Assembly: GCA_944322575.1 (NCBI GenBank)
Contig: CALUPK010000006.1
Span: forward strand, 1-64,000
DNA: 64,000 bases
Direction of reading: 5' to 3'
Source: an uncultured Bacteroidales bacterium
Lineage (GTDB): Bacteria; Bacteroidota; Bacteroidia; Bacteroidales; UBA932
Positions 1 through 8,262 of the stretch are shown here, in pieces; the first letter of the stretch is position 1, and every line of letters starts with the position of its first letter. The notes below the pieces were generated by a model. The model saw only the letters and a list, made by a program, of their open reading frames with translations, did not search any database and had not been told where the DNA came from. Both the position numbers and the translations under genes were made by a program.

Positions 1-1059
1 AATCACGAGGAAGAGGGCCTCGAAGAGGGTCTTGTACACCTCGTGGATGGACTGGGATATGTACTCGGTCATGTCGAAGGGAATCATGTAGGAGATGCCT
101 TCGGGGAAGTTGCGGCTGATCTCGTCCATGGCCTTCTTGACGGACTCGGATACCTCCATGGCGTTCATGCCGGGCAGCATGCGGATGTCCATCACCGCGG
201 CGTTGCCTCCGTTGATACCGCTCTCGGTGTTGTAGGACTGGGCCTCGAGGGAGACGCGGGCGACGTCGCGCATACGGATGATGGAGCCGTCAGGATTGGC
301 CCTGAGGACTATGTCCTCGAACTCGCTGACCGTGGACAGACGGCCCTGGGCCACGATAGGGACGGTCACGTCCACTCCGTTCATGGGCTGCTGTCCGAGC
401 ACTCCGGCCGCGGACTCACGGTTCTGCTCCCGGAGGGCGCTCTGGATGTCCTGGACTGTCAGGCCGAGGCTGGCCAGACGCTCGGGCTGTACCCAGATCT
501 GCATGCCGTAGTAGCGGCTGCCGACGTTGGATACGCGGCCCACTCCGGGAATACGGCGGAGCATGTCGAGTACGTTGAGGGTGGCGTAGTTGCTGAGGTA
601 CACCTCGTCGAACTTGGGGTCGTTGGACAGCAGAGTGATGGTCATCAGCTTGTTGGATGCCTGCTTGTCCACCGAGATACCGTTCTGGATAACCTCGGCC
701 GGAAGACGGGCCTCGGCCTGCTTTACCCTGTTCTGTATCTCGACGGCCGCTAAGTCGGGGTCGGTGTCTATATCGAAGGTGATGGTGACGGTGAATGAGC
801 CGGAGTTGGTGCTCCGCGACTCCATGTAGAGCATGCCGGGAGTACCGTTGAGCTCCTGTTCGATGGGGGTGGCCACGGCCTGTGAGACGGTTTCGGCGTC
901 AGCTCCGGGGTAGGAGGCGGAGACCTGTACCACGGGAGGCACGATCTCCGGGTACTGGTCGACAGGCAGCAGGAAGAGGCCTATCATGCCCACCAGCACG
1001 ATGACGATGGAGACGACCGTGGAGAATATCGGCCGGTCTATGAAGAAATCACTTTTCAT
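1..1059 (-). CDS. RND efflux pump, HAE1/AcrB family (partial)
   Basis: Inner-membrane proton-driven drug/solute exporter of the AcrB/MexB (HAE1) family. The first 353 residues are in the window; the rest lies beyond base 1. The protein opens MKSDFFIDRPIFSTVVS, the usual family start, followed by a first membrane helix at about residues 10-30. The porter domain follows, with the conserved stretch VDQYPEIVPPVVQVSASYPG. The ATG overlaps the last 11 bases of the adaptor gene, so the two are translationally coupled and form one pump. An outer-membrane TolC-type partner would be expected further downstream, outside the window. Substrate cannot be told from the sequence. Confidence 0.95.
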   Translation of the reverse strand, partial: MKSDFFIDRPIFSTVVSIVIVLVGMIGLFLLPVDQYPEIVPPVVQVSASYPGADAETVSQAVATPIEQELNGTPGMLYMESRSTNSGSFTVTITFDIDTDPDLAAVEIQNRVKQAEARLPAEVIQNGISVDKQASNKLMTITLLSNDPKFDEVYLSNYATLNVLDMLRRIPGVGRVSNVGSRYYGMQIWVQPERLASLGLTVQDIQSALREQNRESAAGVLGQQPMNGVDVTVPIVAQGRLSTVSEFEDIVLRANPDGSIIRMRDVARVSLEAQSYNTESGINGGNAAVMDIRMLPGMNAMEVSESVKKAMDEISRNFPEGISYMIPFDMTEYISQSIHEVYKTLFEALFLVI

Positions 1060-2356
1060 TGGCTGTAGTCTCTGTCTTGGTGCTGTTTGTACTGTCGGTG
1101 CCGAACGAGAAGCGGCCGTCGTTCTCGGAGTCTGCCTGGGGACGTTCCGGAGCTACGATTATCGGGGCCACCTTGACGCCGTGGCTGAGCTTGTGGAAGC
1201 CCTCGACTATGATGTTCTCGTCAGGTCCTAATCCTCGCTCGACTACTACGTTGTTACCTATCTCGGGGCCGAGCTCGATAAATCTCTTCTCGACTATGCT
1301 GTCCGGACGGCAGGCGTAGACGTAGGCTCCGCCCTTCTCGATGACCAGGGCCTTGGTAGGCACCACGATGGCATCCTCGCGGACATCTAAGAGGAGGCGC
1401 ACCTTGGTGATCTGTCCGGGAAGGAGGGCACGGTCAGGATTGGCCATCTCGGCCCTGACGGAAAATGTTCCGGTGTTGGGGTCCACCTGAGGGTCAGCGA
1501 AGTCCACGAAACCCTTCATCGGGTATTCCGAGTTGTCGGCTAAGGTGATGGTCACGTAGGGGTTCCACTTGCGGGCGGTATCCTGCTGTCCGAGATTGAC
1601 GTTCCTCTCGCGGCTCTTGAGGTAGTCGAGCGATGTCATGCTGAAATCCACCTGGACGGTGTCGCTCTTGACAATGGTGGCGAGCAGGGACTTTCCTCCG
1701 GGACCCACCAGGGTTCCGAGGTCCACGTTCCTCTCGCTGATGTATCCCGATATGGGAGAGCGTACAGTAGTATATCCCAGGGCTATCTCCGCCTGGGTGA
1801 GGTCAGCCTCGCTCATGACCACTTCGGCCTTGGCGCTCTCGTAGGCGGCAATGGCATTGTCTAAGTCCAGACGGCTGGCTGCATTCTGCTCGAAGAGGGG
1901 ACGGATACGCTCCAGGTCTCTCTCGGCCTTGAGCTCTAAGGCCTTGTTCTTGTTGAGCTGGGCCTTGGCCTTCTCCACGCTGGCTCTGTAGGGCTTCGGG
2001 TCGATGATGAAAAGCACCTGATTCTTCTTGATGTAGGTGCCTTCCTCGAAGAGCATCTCTTCCAGATAGCCCTCGACTCTGGCCCTGATCTCCACGAACT
2101 GCTGGGCACTGATCTTTCCTGCGTATTCACCGTAGATTTCCACATCATCGATAACTACGGGCTGAGCCTCCACTATCGGATATACCGGTTTGGGTGGCTC
2201 CGGCCATGACAGTATTATCCATACGGTAATGCCTGCCACGAGCACTCCGAGAATGACGTACCATATCCATTTGGGCAGTCGTCTGATTTTTCTGATTCTT
2301 ACGGCCATCCTGCGGCCGGTCCTGGTAAATTTCTCTGTAGGGATGTTAATCTGCAT
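1049..2356 (-). CDS. RND efflux periplasmic adaptor (MexA/AcrA family)
   Basis: Membrane-fusion protein linking the inner-membrane pump to the outer-membrane channel. 435 aa: a basic N-terminus, one membrane anchor at about residues 30-50 rather than a lipobox, then the split lipoyl/hairpin region with a long alpha-helical coiled coil (about 110-190) and beta-barrel domains. A polar, Ser/Thr-rich tail closes the protein. A second in-frame ATG at codon 17 (MAVRIRKIRR) could be the true start; I kept the first because the promoter lies just upstream of it. It is first in the operon and overlaps the pump gene by 11 bp. Confidence 0.93.
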   Translation of the reverse strand: MQINIPTEKFTRTGRRMAVRIRKIRRLPKWIWYVILGVLVAGITVWIILSWPEPPKPVYPIVEAQPVVIDDVEIYGEYAGKISAQQFVEIRARVEGYLEEMLFEEGTYIKKNQVLFIIDPKPYRASVEKAKAQLNKNKALELKAERDLERIRPLFEQNAASRLDLDNAIAAYESAKAEVVMSEADLTQAEIALGYTTVRSPISGYISERNVDLGTLVGPGGKSLLATIVKSDTVQVDFSMTSLDYLKSRERNVNLGQQDTARKWNPYVTITLADNSEYPMKGFVDFADPQVDPNTGTFSVRAEMANPDRALLPGQITKVRLLLDVREDAIVVPTKALVIEKGGAYVYACRPDSIVEKRFIELGPEIGNNVVVERGLGPDENIIVEGFHKLSHGVKVAPIIVAPERPQADSENDGRFSFGTDSTNSTKTETTANEK

Positions 2357-2382
2357 AATACTGCAATATAGCTATAGCGGTG

Positions 2383-2415
2383 CAAATATAGACCAAATCG
2401 ACAGACTATTGCAAA
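2383..2415 (-). promoter_or_regulatory. Promoter of the RND efflux operon
   Basis: Reading the minus strand, TATATTTG (2390-2383) fits the Bacteroidetes -7 element TAnnTTTG. TTTG (2415-2412) lies 21 bases upstream as the -33 element. A perfect 10-bp palindrome TATAGCTATA (2367-2376) sits between the -7 box and the ATG, near the expected transcription start, and is a candidate repressor operator. Confidence 0.7.
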
Positions 2416-2449
2416 AATTGTACCTTAATGCAGAAATAATTACCCCATT

Positions 2450-3352
2450 TCAGAGAGCGCATCCCGCGGCGAACAGCAGCGCCATGAGGAAAAAATTGCG
2501 GGACGTCTTGCCCAGGAAGGGGTTTAGGGCTGCTCCGTCGGTATCGCTGATGCGCCGGGAAGTGGCCAGATGCAGGGCAGCGTACAGCAGCAGGGGAGCG
2601 GCGCACCATCCGGGCTTGCTCAGGACAATGGCGGCTGCGGCCAGCATCGTGGCGCAAAGTCCCAGCAGGTAGTACAGGATAATGGCGGTGCTGCCTCCGA
2701 GGCGCACGACGATGGTCTTCTTCCCCTGAGCGGCGTCCTCTGCGCGGTCCCGGTAGTTGTTGACCATCAGCAGGCAGTCCACGGCCAGGCCGCAGGCGAG
2801 TCCGGCCAGGGTGGTCTGCATGTCCCAGGTCCCAGTCTGCAGGTAAAATGTGAATCCCACGGGGACAATCCCGAAAAAGACCAGCACCAGCACATCGCCC
2901 AGCCCTATCCTCGAGAATTTCGTGGTATACAGGAAGCAGAACAGCACGCAGAGGGCGCCCACTGCTATCATCCACGGACCGCCGGTCCATATCAGGGGCA
3001 GTCCGGCCGCACAGGCAAGGACCGTTGTGACCAGAATACCGGTCTTCATGGCTCCGGGGGTAATCCATCCCTGTGCGCAGGCCCGTTTCGGCCCGAGCCG
3101 CCGCTCCGTATCCCCGCCCTTGCGGAAGTCGAAATAGTCGTTGACAAAGTTGGCGTCCACCTGCATGATCCACGCGAAGAGCATGCACAGCGCGAACGCC
3201 GCCCAGTCAAACGCCTCTGCCGGCGACATCCCGCTGCCCTCCATCCACATCCATGCGCAGCCTCCTCCCATAATCACGGGCGTGGCAGCCCCCGCCAGTG
3301 TCTTCGGTCTGGCCGCGAGCGCCCATGCCTTCATCGAATTTAGTCTCACCAT
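2450..3352 (-). CDS. menA: 1,4-dihydroxy-2-naphthoate polyprenyltransferase
   Basis: UbiA-superfamily integral membrane enzyme that attaches the polyprenyl chain to DHNA, giving demethylmenaquinone. 300 aa, multiple membrane helices. The first Asp-rich motif is NDYFDFRKGGD, and the second region reads NNYRDRAEDAAQGKKT, as in MenA rather than UbiA or chlorophyll/heme prenyltransferases. MenA proteins often begin MKAW...ARPKT, so Met7 may be the true start. It lies 4 bp after the stop of the AlbA_2-type regulator on the same strand. Other men genes are not in the window. Confidence 0.92.
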   Translation of the reverse strand: MVRLNSMKAWALAARPKTLAGAATPVIMGGGCAWMWMEGSGMSPAEAFDWAAFALCMLFAWIMQVDANFVNDYFDFRKGGDTERRLGPKRACAQGWITPGAMKTGILVTTVLACAAGLPLIWTGGPWMIAVGALCVLFCFLYTTKFSRIGLGDVLVLVFFGIVPVGFTFYLQTGTWDMQTTLAGLACGLAVDCLLMVNNYRDRAEDAAQGKKTIVVRLGGSTAIILYYLLGLCATMLAAAAIVLSKPGWCAAPLLLYAALHLATSRRISDTDGAALNPFLGKTSRNFFLMALLFAAGCAL

Positions 3353-3356
3353 ATTC

Positions 3357-4820
3357 TCATTGTTTCTTTAACAAATCCAAGCCCTTGTCTGTAAGGCGGT
3401 ATTTCTGGTCAGGATGATTTGCCTGCTCAGGGTGTGTTTGAGTTATGAGGTTGTCCTGCAAGGCCGGGTATAGATAAGACTTCAGGAAATTGTCCCGCCC
3501 TTTTAAGGCCAGGAACTCCATGATTTCCCTAACGGACAGCGTTTGCCCGTCCAGACATTTTATCAGGGATGCAACTTGTTTTGTAGGTTGTCCTGTAGGT
3601 TGTCCTGCAGGTTGTCCTGCAGGTTGTCCTGCAGGTTGTCCTGCAGGTTTGTATCGGAATATCAATTTTACCTCGTCTGCAGTTATCCTGTATTCAGGTT
3701 CCGGCAAACCGGCTTTTTGACATTCATCGATTATTAGATTTATTCCTCGCCCCCAGCTTTCCAGCACTTTCCGGATATACAGCGTGTCTGCTATCAAAGG
3801 ATTTCGGGGTTTTGAGCCATGCTCAGATCTAATCCTTGCCATATCCCATCCGGAAGGGAATGAACCTGGATTCTCAATCTCCAGCCGATCGTCATATACA
3901 GCAATGGCCACAGATCCTCCAGCATCCCGGTAACTCCTGTGACATAGACTGTTTATTACCGCCTCCCTTATTGCTTTGTATGGAATCTCCAAATGTTCTT
4001 CCCTTTCCAGAGTCTCTGTAGTGCCGGACATTGAAAGATGCTTGAATATAAACGCCATAGCCGCATCGAGCAGTTGGAATAAGTTCCCATGTACACGCTG
4101 GTTGTCCGTGAATACGGTTTTGTCTGTGCCCTTGAAGCGGGCAAGCCGCAGCAGATTTTGAGGATATTGTGCGAGTTTCCTTTTCGCGAACAATATTGCC
4201 GCAGCGTTGTTAAGAATCCCATTTTCAAGAATATTCAGCTTTTCGAGTATTCCAGGAATCTCATTGCCGGTTGTTTCAGGCAAACGCCCGCTTTCTATGC
4301 CCAGGCGCACTGTCTTCCGGATTTCCTCCTCGTCCAGGTCGGAAAGTTTCAATTCCGGATTAGGGTATGTTTCCCAACCATGCCTGGTTTCTTCCCGCTT
4401 AAGAAGAAATTCATTGTATTTGCTTTGCGGCATAGTGGACGTTACGCTTTCCACCCGCATGTAGGGACGCCCCTTGTAGGAGAACGGTCGGTTTCGTCTT
4501 GAGTCTTCCACGTGCAGTACGATGACTTTCTTTTTGCTGTTGGGAATAGGTATGTAGGTTATCTGTACAGCGGCAGCTGGTTCCAAGCGGTTTATGGCAT
4601 CGGCGATGTTTCGTTTTGTTGTGTCCGCCACTTCCTGACCGATGACTTTTTTCTTGTCATTGATGCCGAACAGTACTGTCCCGCCATCCTTATTCAGAAA
4701 GGCGCACAGTGTTTCCATCCCTCGTTCCAGCTGACCGGTAGTTTCCTTATACTCAACCGAATCTGTTTCTGCATCCGAGACTATCAATTTGTTTATGTCA
4801 TCCAGTGTCTTTATATCCAT
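3357..4820 (-). CDS. AlbA_2 domain putative DNA-binding regulator with HATPase domain
   Basis: 487 aa. Residues about 15-135 match the Schlafen/AlbA_2 domain (SVEYKETTGQ, then NKDGGTVLFGI). Residues about 290-385 match the C-terminal ATPase-like domain of COG2865 proteins (REAVINSLCHRSY, EIENPGSFP). A repeat tail of PAGQ units (residues 392-415) and a winged-helix-like end follow. Such proteins are annotated as ATP-dependent transcriptional regulators; the target is unknown. Base composition is visibly more AT-rich than the flanking genes, suggesting transfer. It has its own promoter and a palindrome next to its start, consistent with autoregulation (inference). Confidence 0.85.
   Translation of the reverse strand: MDIKTLDDINKLIVSDAETDSVEYKETTGQLERGMETLCAFLNKDGGTVLFGINDKKKVIGQEVADTTKRNIADAINRLEPAAAVQITYIPIPNSKKKVIVLHVEDSRRNRPFSYKGRPYMRVESVTSTMPQSKYNEFLLKREETRHGWETYPNPELKLSDLDEEEIRKTVRLGIESGRLPETTGNEIPGILEKLNILENGILNNAAAILFAKRKLAQYPQNLLRLARFKGTDKTVFTDNQRVHGNLFQLLDAAMAFIFKHLSMSGTTETLEREEHLEIPYKAIREAVINSLCHRSYRDAGGSVAIAVYDDRLEIENPGSFPSGWDMARIRSEHGSKPRNPLIADTLYIRKVLESWGRGINLIIDECQKAGLPEPEYRITADEVKLIFRYKPAGQPAGQPAGQPAGQPTGQPTKQVASLIKCLDGQTLSVREIMEFLALKGRDNFLKSYLYPALQDNLITQTHPEQANHPDQKYRLTDKGLDLLKKQ
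3576..3647. repeat. 12-bp tandem repeat inside the AlbA_2-type gene
   Basis: Six units of 12 bp. On the plus strand four are TTGTCCTGCAGG, one is TTGTCCTGTAGG and one is TTGTTTTGTAGG. On the coding strand they read PAGQ x4, PTGQ, PTKQ. The unit length is a multiple of three, so gain or loss of units keeps frame. Confidence 0.95.
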
Positions 4821-4823
4821 TTG

Positions 4824-4852
4824 CCAAATTTGGTTTCAGACATACAAAAATA
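4824..4852 (-). promoter_or_regulatory. Promoter and palindrome upstream of the AlbA_2-type gene
   Basis: Minus strand TATTTTTG (4852-4845) is a match to TAnnTTTG, 24 bp before the ATG. CCAAATTTGG (4824-4833), a perfect 10-bp palindrome, lies between it and the start codon and could be an operator. Confidence 0.6.
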
Positions 4853-4960
4853 CGAAAATATGAGAGACCCAGGTCGCTTTTGAGTAGTTATTTCTGCGTT
4901 CACTACAGCTGCGGTGTCCTGTTTCACAATTATAGGTGAGTATTCTGTTTCTTCCGCTCC

Positions 4961-5016
4961 ACTCCTTTGGAAGGAGTTGAGATATCGCCTATTTCCATTA
5001 CTCCTTCGGAAGGAGT
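4961..5016. repeat. Two 17-bp hairpins with identical stems
   Basis: ACTCCTTTGGAAGGAGT (4961-4977) and ACTCCTTCGGAAGGAGT (5000-5016) differ by one loop base. Each is a perfect 7-bp stem with a 3-base loop, and they lie 39 bp apart. Confidence 0.9.
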
Positions 5017-5042
5017 GAGTGTCGTTAGGTTTGCGAGGTTTG

Positions 5043-5187
5043 CCGCAACGTCACTGAATCGTGGAAAATGCTGCCGTTGTGGCAAGGGGATGAAGGAGCG
5101 ATACCGCTCACACGCGCTGTGGCCAGGGAGATGACGAAACAGGGCTTCCGCAACGGCACCGAATCGCGGGGTTTGCTGCCGTTGCGG
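5043..5187. repeat. Two diverged 40-bp direct repeats with inverted ends
   Basis: Copies at 5043-5082 and 5148-5187 match at 32 of 40 positions. Copy 2 begins CCGCAACGGCA and ends TGCCGTTGCGG, a perfect 11-bp inverted repeat; copy 1 has the same arms with two mismatches. Confidence 0.85.
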
Positions 5188-5231
5188 TAGCGGCGACGGG
5201 AGAAAAGCGACGGGCGAAAGAATATGCGGGT

Positions 5232-5270
5232 AGAAAAACGAAACGGCCTCGGAGTGTTTCCGGGGCCGTT
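5232..5270 (-). terminator. Rho-independent terminator after the DUF362 gene
   Basis: 11-bp arms AACGGCCTCGG (5242-5252) and CCGGGGCCGTT (5260-5270) with one mismatch. On the minus strand the stem is followed by TCGTTTTTC. Confidence 0.65.
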
Positions 5271-5384
5271 CGGCGTTCGCAGTTCGCGGCCATAAGGGAG
5301 GCCGGAGTGGGTCAGGCGATCAGGTGGTGAGGCATTCGTACTTCTGGTAGTGGAGTCCATAGTCGCAGATGATGCCGGAGGGGC

Positions 5385-6533
5385 TCAGACGGTGATGAGC
5401 TCATACTGGCGGGTGCCGATGCCGATGCGCTCGGCGTGCTCGAGGCCGGACTGCCAGTTGGTGTCGGGGTGCAGGATGTGGAACTTGTCGTCGCCGCAGA
5501 GGTGCTCGTGGGGATGGGTCTTCTCGAGCTTGCTGCCGGGGAGGGCGGGGGCGGCCATAACCATGTCGGCGCAGGCCTGGTCGAGGGCCACGGGGTCGAA
5601 AGAGGCGGCCATGCCGAGGTCGGGCACGATGGCGGCGTCGTTGTGGTTCCAGCAGTCGCACTCGGGGGATACGTTGACGATGAGGTTGACGTAGAAGCAG
5701 GGACGGCCGGCGATGATGGCCTTGGTGTACTCGGCTATCTTGCCGTTGAGGGTCTCGGAGGTATCCCAGTCCTTCAGAACGGCCGACTCGTACTGGCAGA
5801 GGGCTACGCACTGGCCGCAGCCTACGCACTTGTCGTAGTCGATAACGGCGGCGGTATGCTTGCCGGCGTGGTTCACGCCCTCTACGGTCTCGAGATGGAT
5901 GGCGTCATGGGCGCAGTGCTTCACACAGATACCGCAGCAGCGGCAGTTCTCTACCTTGACCACGGGCTTCGACGAAGAGTGCAGCTCGAGCTTGCCGGCT
6001 ACGCTGGCACAGCCCATGCCCATGTTCTTGAGCGCTCCTCCGAATCCGGTCTGCTCGTGTCCCTTGAAGTGCGAGAGGGCGATGAGCACATCTGAGTCTA
6101 CGATGGCCGTACCTATCTTGGCGGTCTTGCAGTAGGTGCCGCCCTCGATGGGGAGCTCGCGGCAGTCGGTACCCTTGACGCCGTCGGCGATGATCACGTC
6201 GCATCCGGCGCTGAGGCGGTTGAAACCGTTGCGGGACGCGCTCTCGAGATGGTCCACCGCGTTGGAGCGGCCTCCGGAGTAGAGGGTGTTGCAGTCAGTC
6301 AGGTAGGGCTTGCCGCCGAGGGAGCGTACTAAGTCGGCCATGCCGGCGGCATAGTTGGGCCTGAGGAAGGCTAAGTTGCCGGGCTAGCCGAAGTGCATTT
6401 TTATGGCGACGAACTTGTCCTTGAAATCGATTTTCTCGATGCCGGCGGCCTTGGCCACGGCTTTCATCTTCTCCACTAAGGGAAGGCGGGTGGAGGTGTG
6501 CAGGTCAGTGAAGTAAACTTTCGATTTTTCCAT
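5385..6533 (-). pseudogene. DUF362 / 2x[4Fe-4S] ferredoxin protein, interrupted by an in-frame amber codon
   Basis: The reading frame from ATG at 6533 to the stop at 5385 would give 382 codons before the stop. An in-frame TAG at 6386-6384 (codon 50) falls in the block KMHFG*PGNLAFLRPNYA, where relatives have Glu (GAG). The rest, restarting at Met 6341, is intact for 318 codons. It carries two ferredoxin motifs, CRCCGICVKHCAHD and CVGCGQCVALCQYE. DUF362 proteins are iron-sulfur proteins of uncertain role. A single GAG-to-TAG change explains the interruption. The gene is either a fresh pseudogene, a strain or assembly variant, or reads from an internal start. It follows the antiporter gene by 22 bp. 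Confidence 0.85.
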
Positions 6534-6555
6534 AATGTATGTACTGTGTTTATTG

Positions 6556-8187
6556 TCAGTTGTAGAGGGATTCCTTGCGGATCTTGTTGATGACCATCAC
6601 GTCGTTCTTGTGTATGACGGTGTTGCCGCGGGGAATGATGGCCCTGTTGCCGCGCTTGATGAGCACTATCAGCTCGTTGCTGTCGGGCGAGTACTGGAAT
6701 ACCTTCTTGCCTATCCATTCGCTGCCTCTCTCGATGCGCCGCTCGGAAAGCTGCATGAGGTCCTCGTCCTCGAAGTCGCGGGCACTCATGATGACCTTGT
6801 CTCCCGGCAGTATCTTGGTCTTTCCGCTCGGGACGATGGCCTTTTCATCCCTGAGTATCACTGCGATGAGAGTCTCCTGCGGAATGGGCAGGTCCTTAAT
6901 GACCTTGCCGCACCAGGAGTCCTTCTCGCCGATATTCATCTGCACGAAGCTCACGTCCATGTTGTCTGAATAGTCGGTGAATGTCTTGAGGATATCCTCC
7001 TCGCTTGAGGTCATCCTGAGCTTGCGGGCTACTAAAGGGATGAGCGAGCCCTGCAGGGAAATGGACAGCAGGACTATCATCAGCACTATGTTGAACAGGT
7101 CGTACTCGTTGCCGGTGAGCTGTCTGGAAGCCGGCAGGGCCATGATGGCGAACACTACCGACGCCGCACCTCTTAGTCCCACGAAGGAGACGAGCAGCTG
7201 CTGTCTCCACTTGCTGCGCAGCGGGGCCATGATGGCGAACACGGACAGGGGACGGGCTACGAAAGTCATGAACAGGGCAATCAGGATGGCCGGTATCGCG
7301 ATGGCCGGCAGCTGTGAGGGGAAGGCTAACAGTCCTAAAAGGAAGAAGATGATAATCTGCATCAGGCTGGTCAGTCCGTCGAAGAAGGGCACCAGGGTCT
7401 TCTTGCCGCGGATGTTGGCGTTGCCGAGGACGATGCCGACGATGTAGGCGCTCAGGTAGCCGTTGCCACCGATGAGGTTGGGAATCGCATACGAGAAGAT
7501 AGCCACTGCCAGCACGAAGAGGGTGTCGAAGCCGGAGGTAGTGGCGCGGAACCGCTTCATCAGCCACACTGAGGACACGGCTATTACGGTACCTATGGCC
7601 GCACCGTAGACTATCTGTGCGAATACCATATATACTATGCGCCCGCCGGACACCGTCCCCTCGATGACGGCCATCATGATGACGGTCAGCATGTAGGAGC
7701 AGGGGTCGTTGCTACCGCTCTCGATCTCGAGGAGGGAGGCGGTGTTGTATTTGAGGCCGAGCTTGCGGGAGCGCAGAATCGAGAACACGGAGGCCGCGTC
7801 GGTGGAGCTGAGCACTGCGCCGATGAGGAATCCGAGGGCTGCCGGGAGCTTGAGCACGTAGTAGCAGAAAAGTCCGGTCAACGCCGCGGTAAGGGCCACT
7901 CCGAGGGTGGATAGGATGCCGGCTTTGACTACCACGGGCTTAGCCTCTTTCCACCTGGTTCCGAAACCGCCGTAGAACATGATGAATATCAGGGCCACGG
8001 TACAGATGCTCTCGGTGAAATCGAAGTTGTCGAAGGGAATCTTCACGATGCCGTCTGATCCGAACAGCATGCCCAGCAGGATGAATGCCAAGAGCATGGG
8101 TATTCCTATCTTGTTGGAGATGTTGTTGAGCACTACGCACAGCACTATGACGATGGCAGATATCAGCAGTAATATAGAAAGGCCCAT
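6556..8187 (-). CDS. Potassium/proton antiporter, CPA1 type with TrkA_C domains
   Basis: 543 aa. Residues about 5-385 form a Na+/H+ exchanger domain with some 12 membrane helices (SGSNDPCSYM and GLRGAASVVFA are family-like). The C-terminal ~150 residues form two regulatory TrkA_C-like domains, as in NhaP2/CvrA K+/H+ antiporters. Expected role: inner-membrane cation efflux and control of internal K+ and pH. The start ATG lies 34 bp after a TAnnTTTG box. The DUF362 gene follows 22 bp downstream and is probably co-transcribed. Ion specificity is inferred from the family only. Confidence 0.88.
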   Translation of the reverse strand: MGLSILLLISAIVIVLCVVLNNISNKIGIPMLLAFILLGMLFGSDGIVKIPFDNFDFTESICTVALIFIMFYGGFGTRWKEAKPVVVKAGILSTLGVALTAALTGLFCYYVLKLPAALGFLIGAVLSSTDAASVFSILRSRKLGLKYNTASLLEIESGSNDPCSYMLTVIMMAVIEGTVSGGRIVYMVFAQIVYGAAIGTVIAVSSVWLMKRFRATTSGFDTLFVLAVAIFSYAIPNLIGGNGYLSAYIVGIVLGNANIRGKKTLVPFFDGLTSLMQIIIFFLLGLLAFPSQLPAIAIPAILIALFMTFVARPLSVFAIMAPLRSKWRQQLLVSFVGLRGAASVVFAIMALPASRQLTGNEYDLFNIVLMIVLLSISLQGSLIPLVARKLRMTSSEEDILKTFTDYSDNMDVSFVQMNIGEKDSWCGKVIKDLPIPQETLIAVILRDEKAIVPSGKTKILPGDKVIMSARDFEDEDLMQLSERRIERGSEWIGKKVFQYSPDSNELIVLIKRGNRAIIPRGNTVIHKNDVMVINKIRKESLYN

Positions 8188-8221
8188 AAATGAAAAAATA
8201 GTTGTCAGAAGTAAACGGGTA

Positions 8222-8229
8222 CAAAGTTA
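8222..8229 (-). promoter_or_regulatory. Promoter -7 element of the antiporter gene
   Basis: Minus strand TAACTTTG, an exact TAnnTTTG match, in the 75-bp gap between miaA and the antiporter gene. Confidence 0.6.
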
Positions 8230-8262
8230 TTAAAAAAACGGAAGCCCGCTGCACCTTATATA

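Larger units (their letters stand above)
4821..5384. other. 564-bp intergenic block with short repeats, no convincing gene
   Basis: Holds the promoter of the AlbA_2-type gene, two identical-stem hairpins (4961-5016), two diverged 40-bp repeats with palindromic ends (5043-5187) and a terminator (5232-5270). Open frames across it lack recognisable protein features and repeat because the DNA repeats. Confidence 0.7.

Noticed and set aside
3576..3647. Tandem repeats as a CRISPR array
   Set aside because: Units are contiguous 12-mers without spacers and are translated as PAGQ repeats.
5025..5360. 111-codon frame in the intergenic block, containing an internal repeat
   Set aside because: The protein repeat merely reflects the 40-bp DNA repeats; no domain, and it spans the terminator.
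5436..6095. Open frame opposite the DUF362 gene, rich in Gly, Val and Ala
   Set aside because: Low-complexity antisense shadow of GC-rich codons; the sense strand encodes ferredoxin motifs.
6384..6386. Reassigned or recoded TAG as explanation of the DUF362 amber codon
   Set aside because: TAG ends the nucleotidyltransferase, gcvT, PduO, TPM and CCA-type genes in the window, and no recoding signal was seen.
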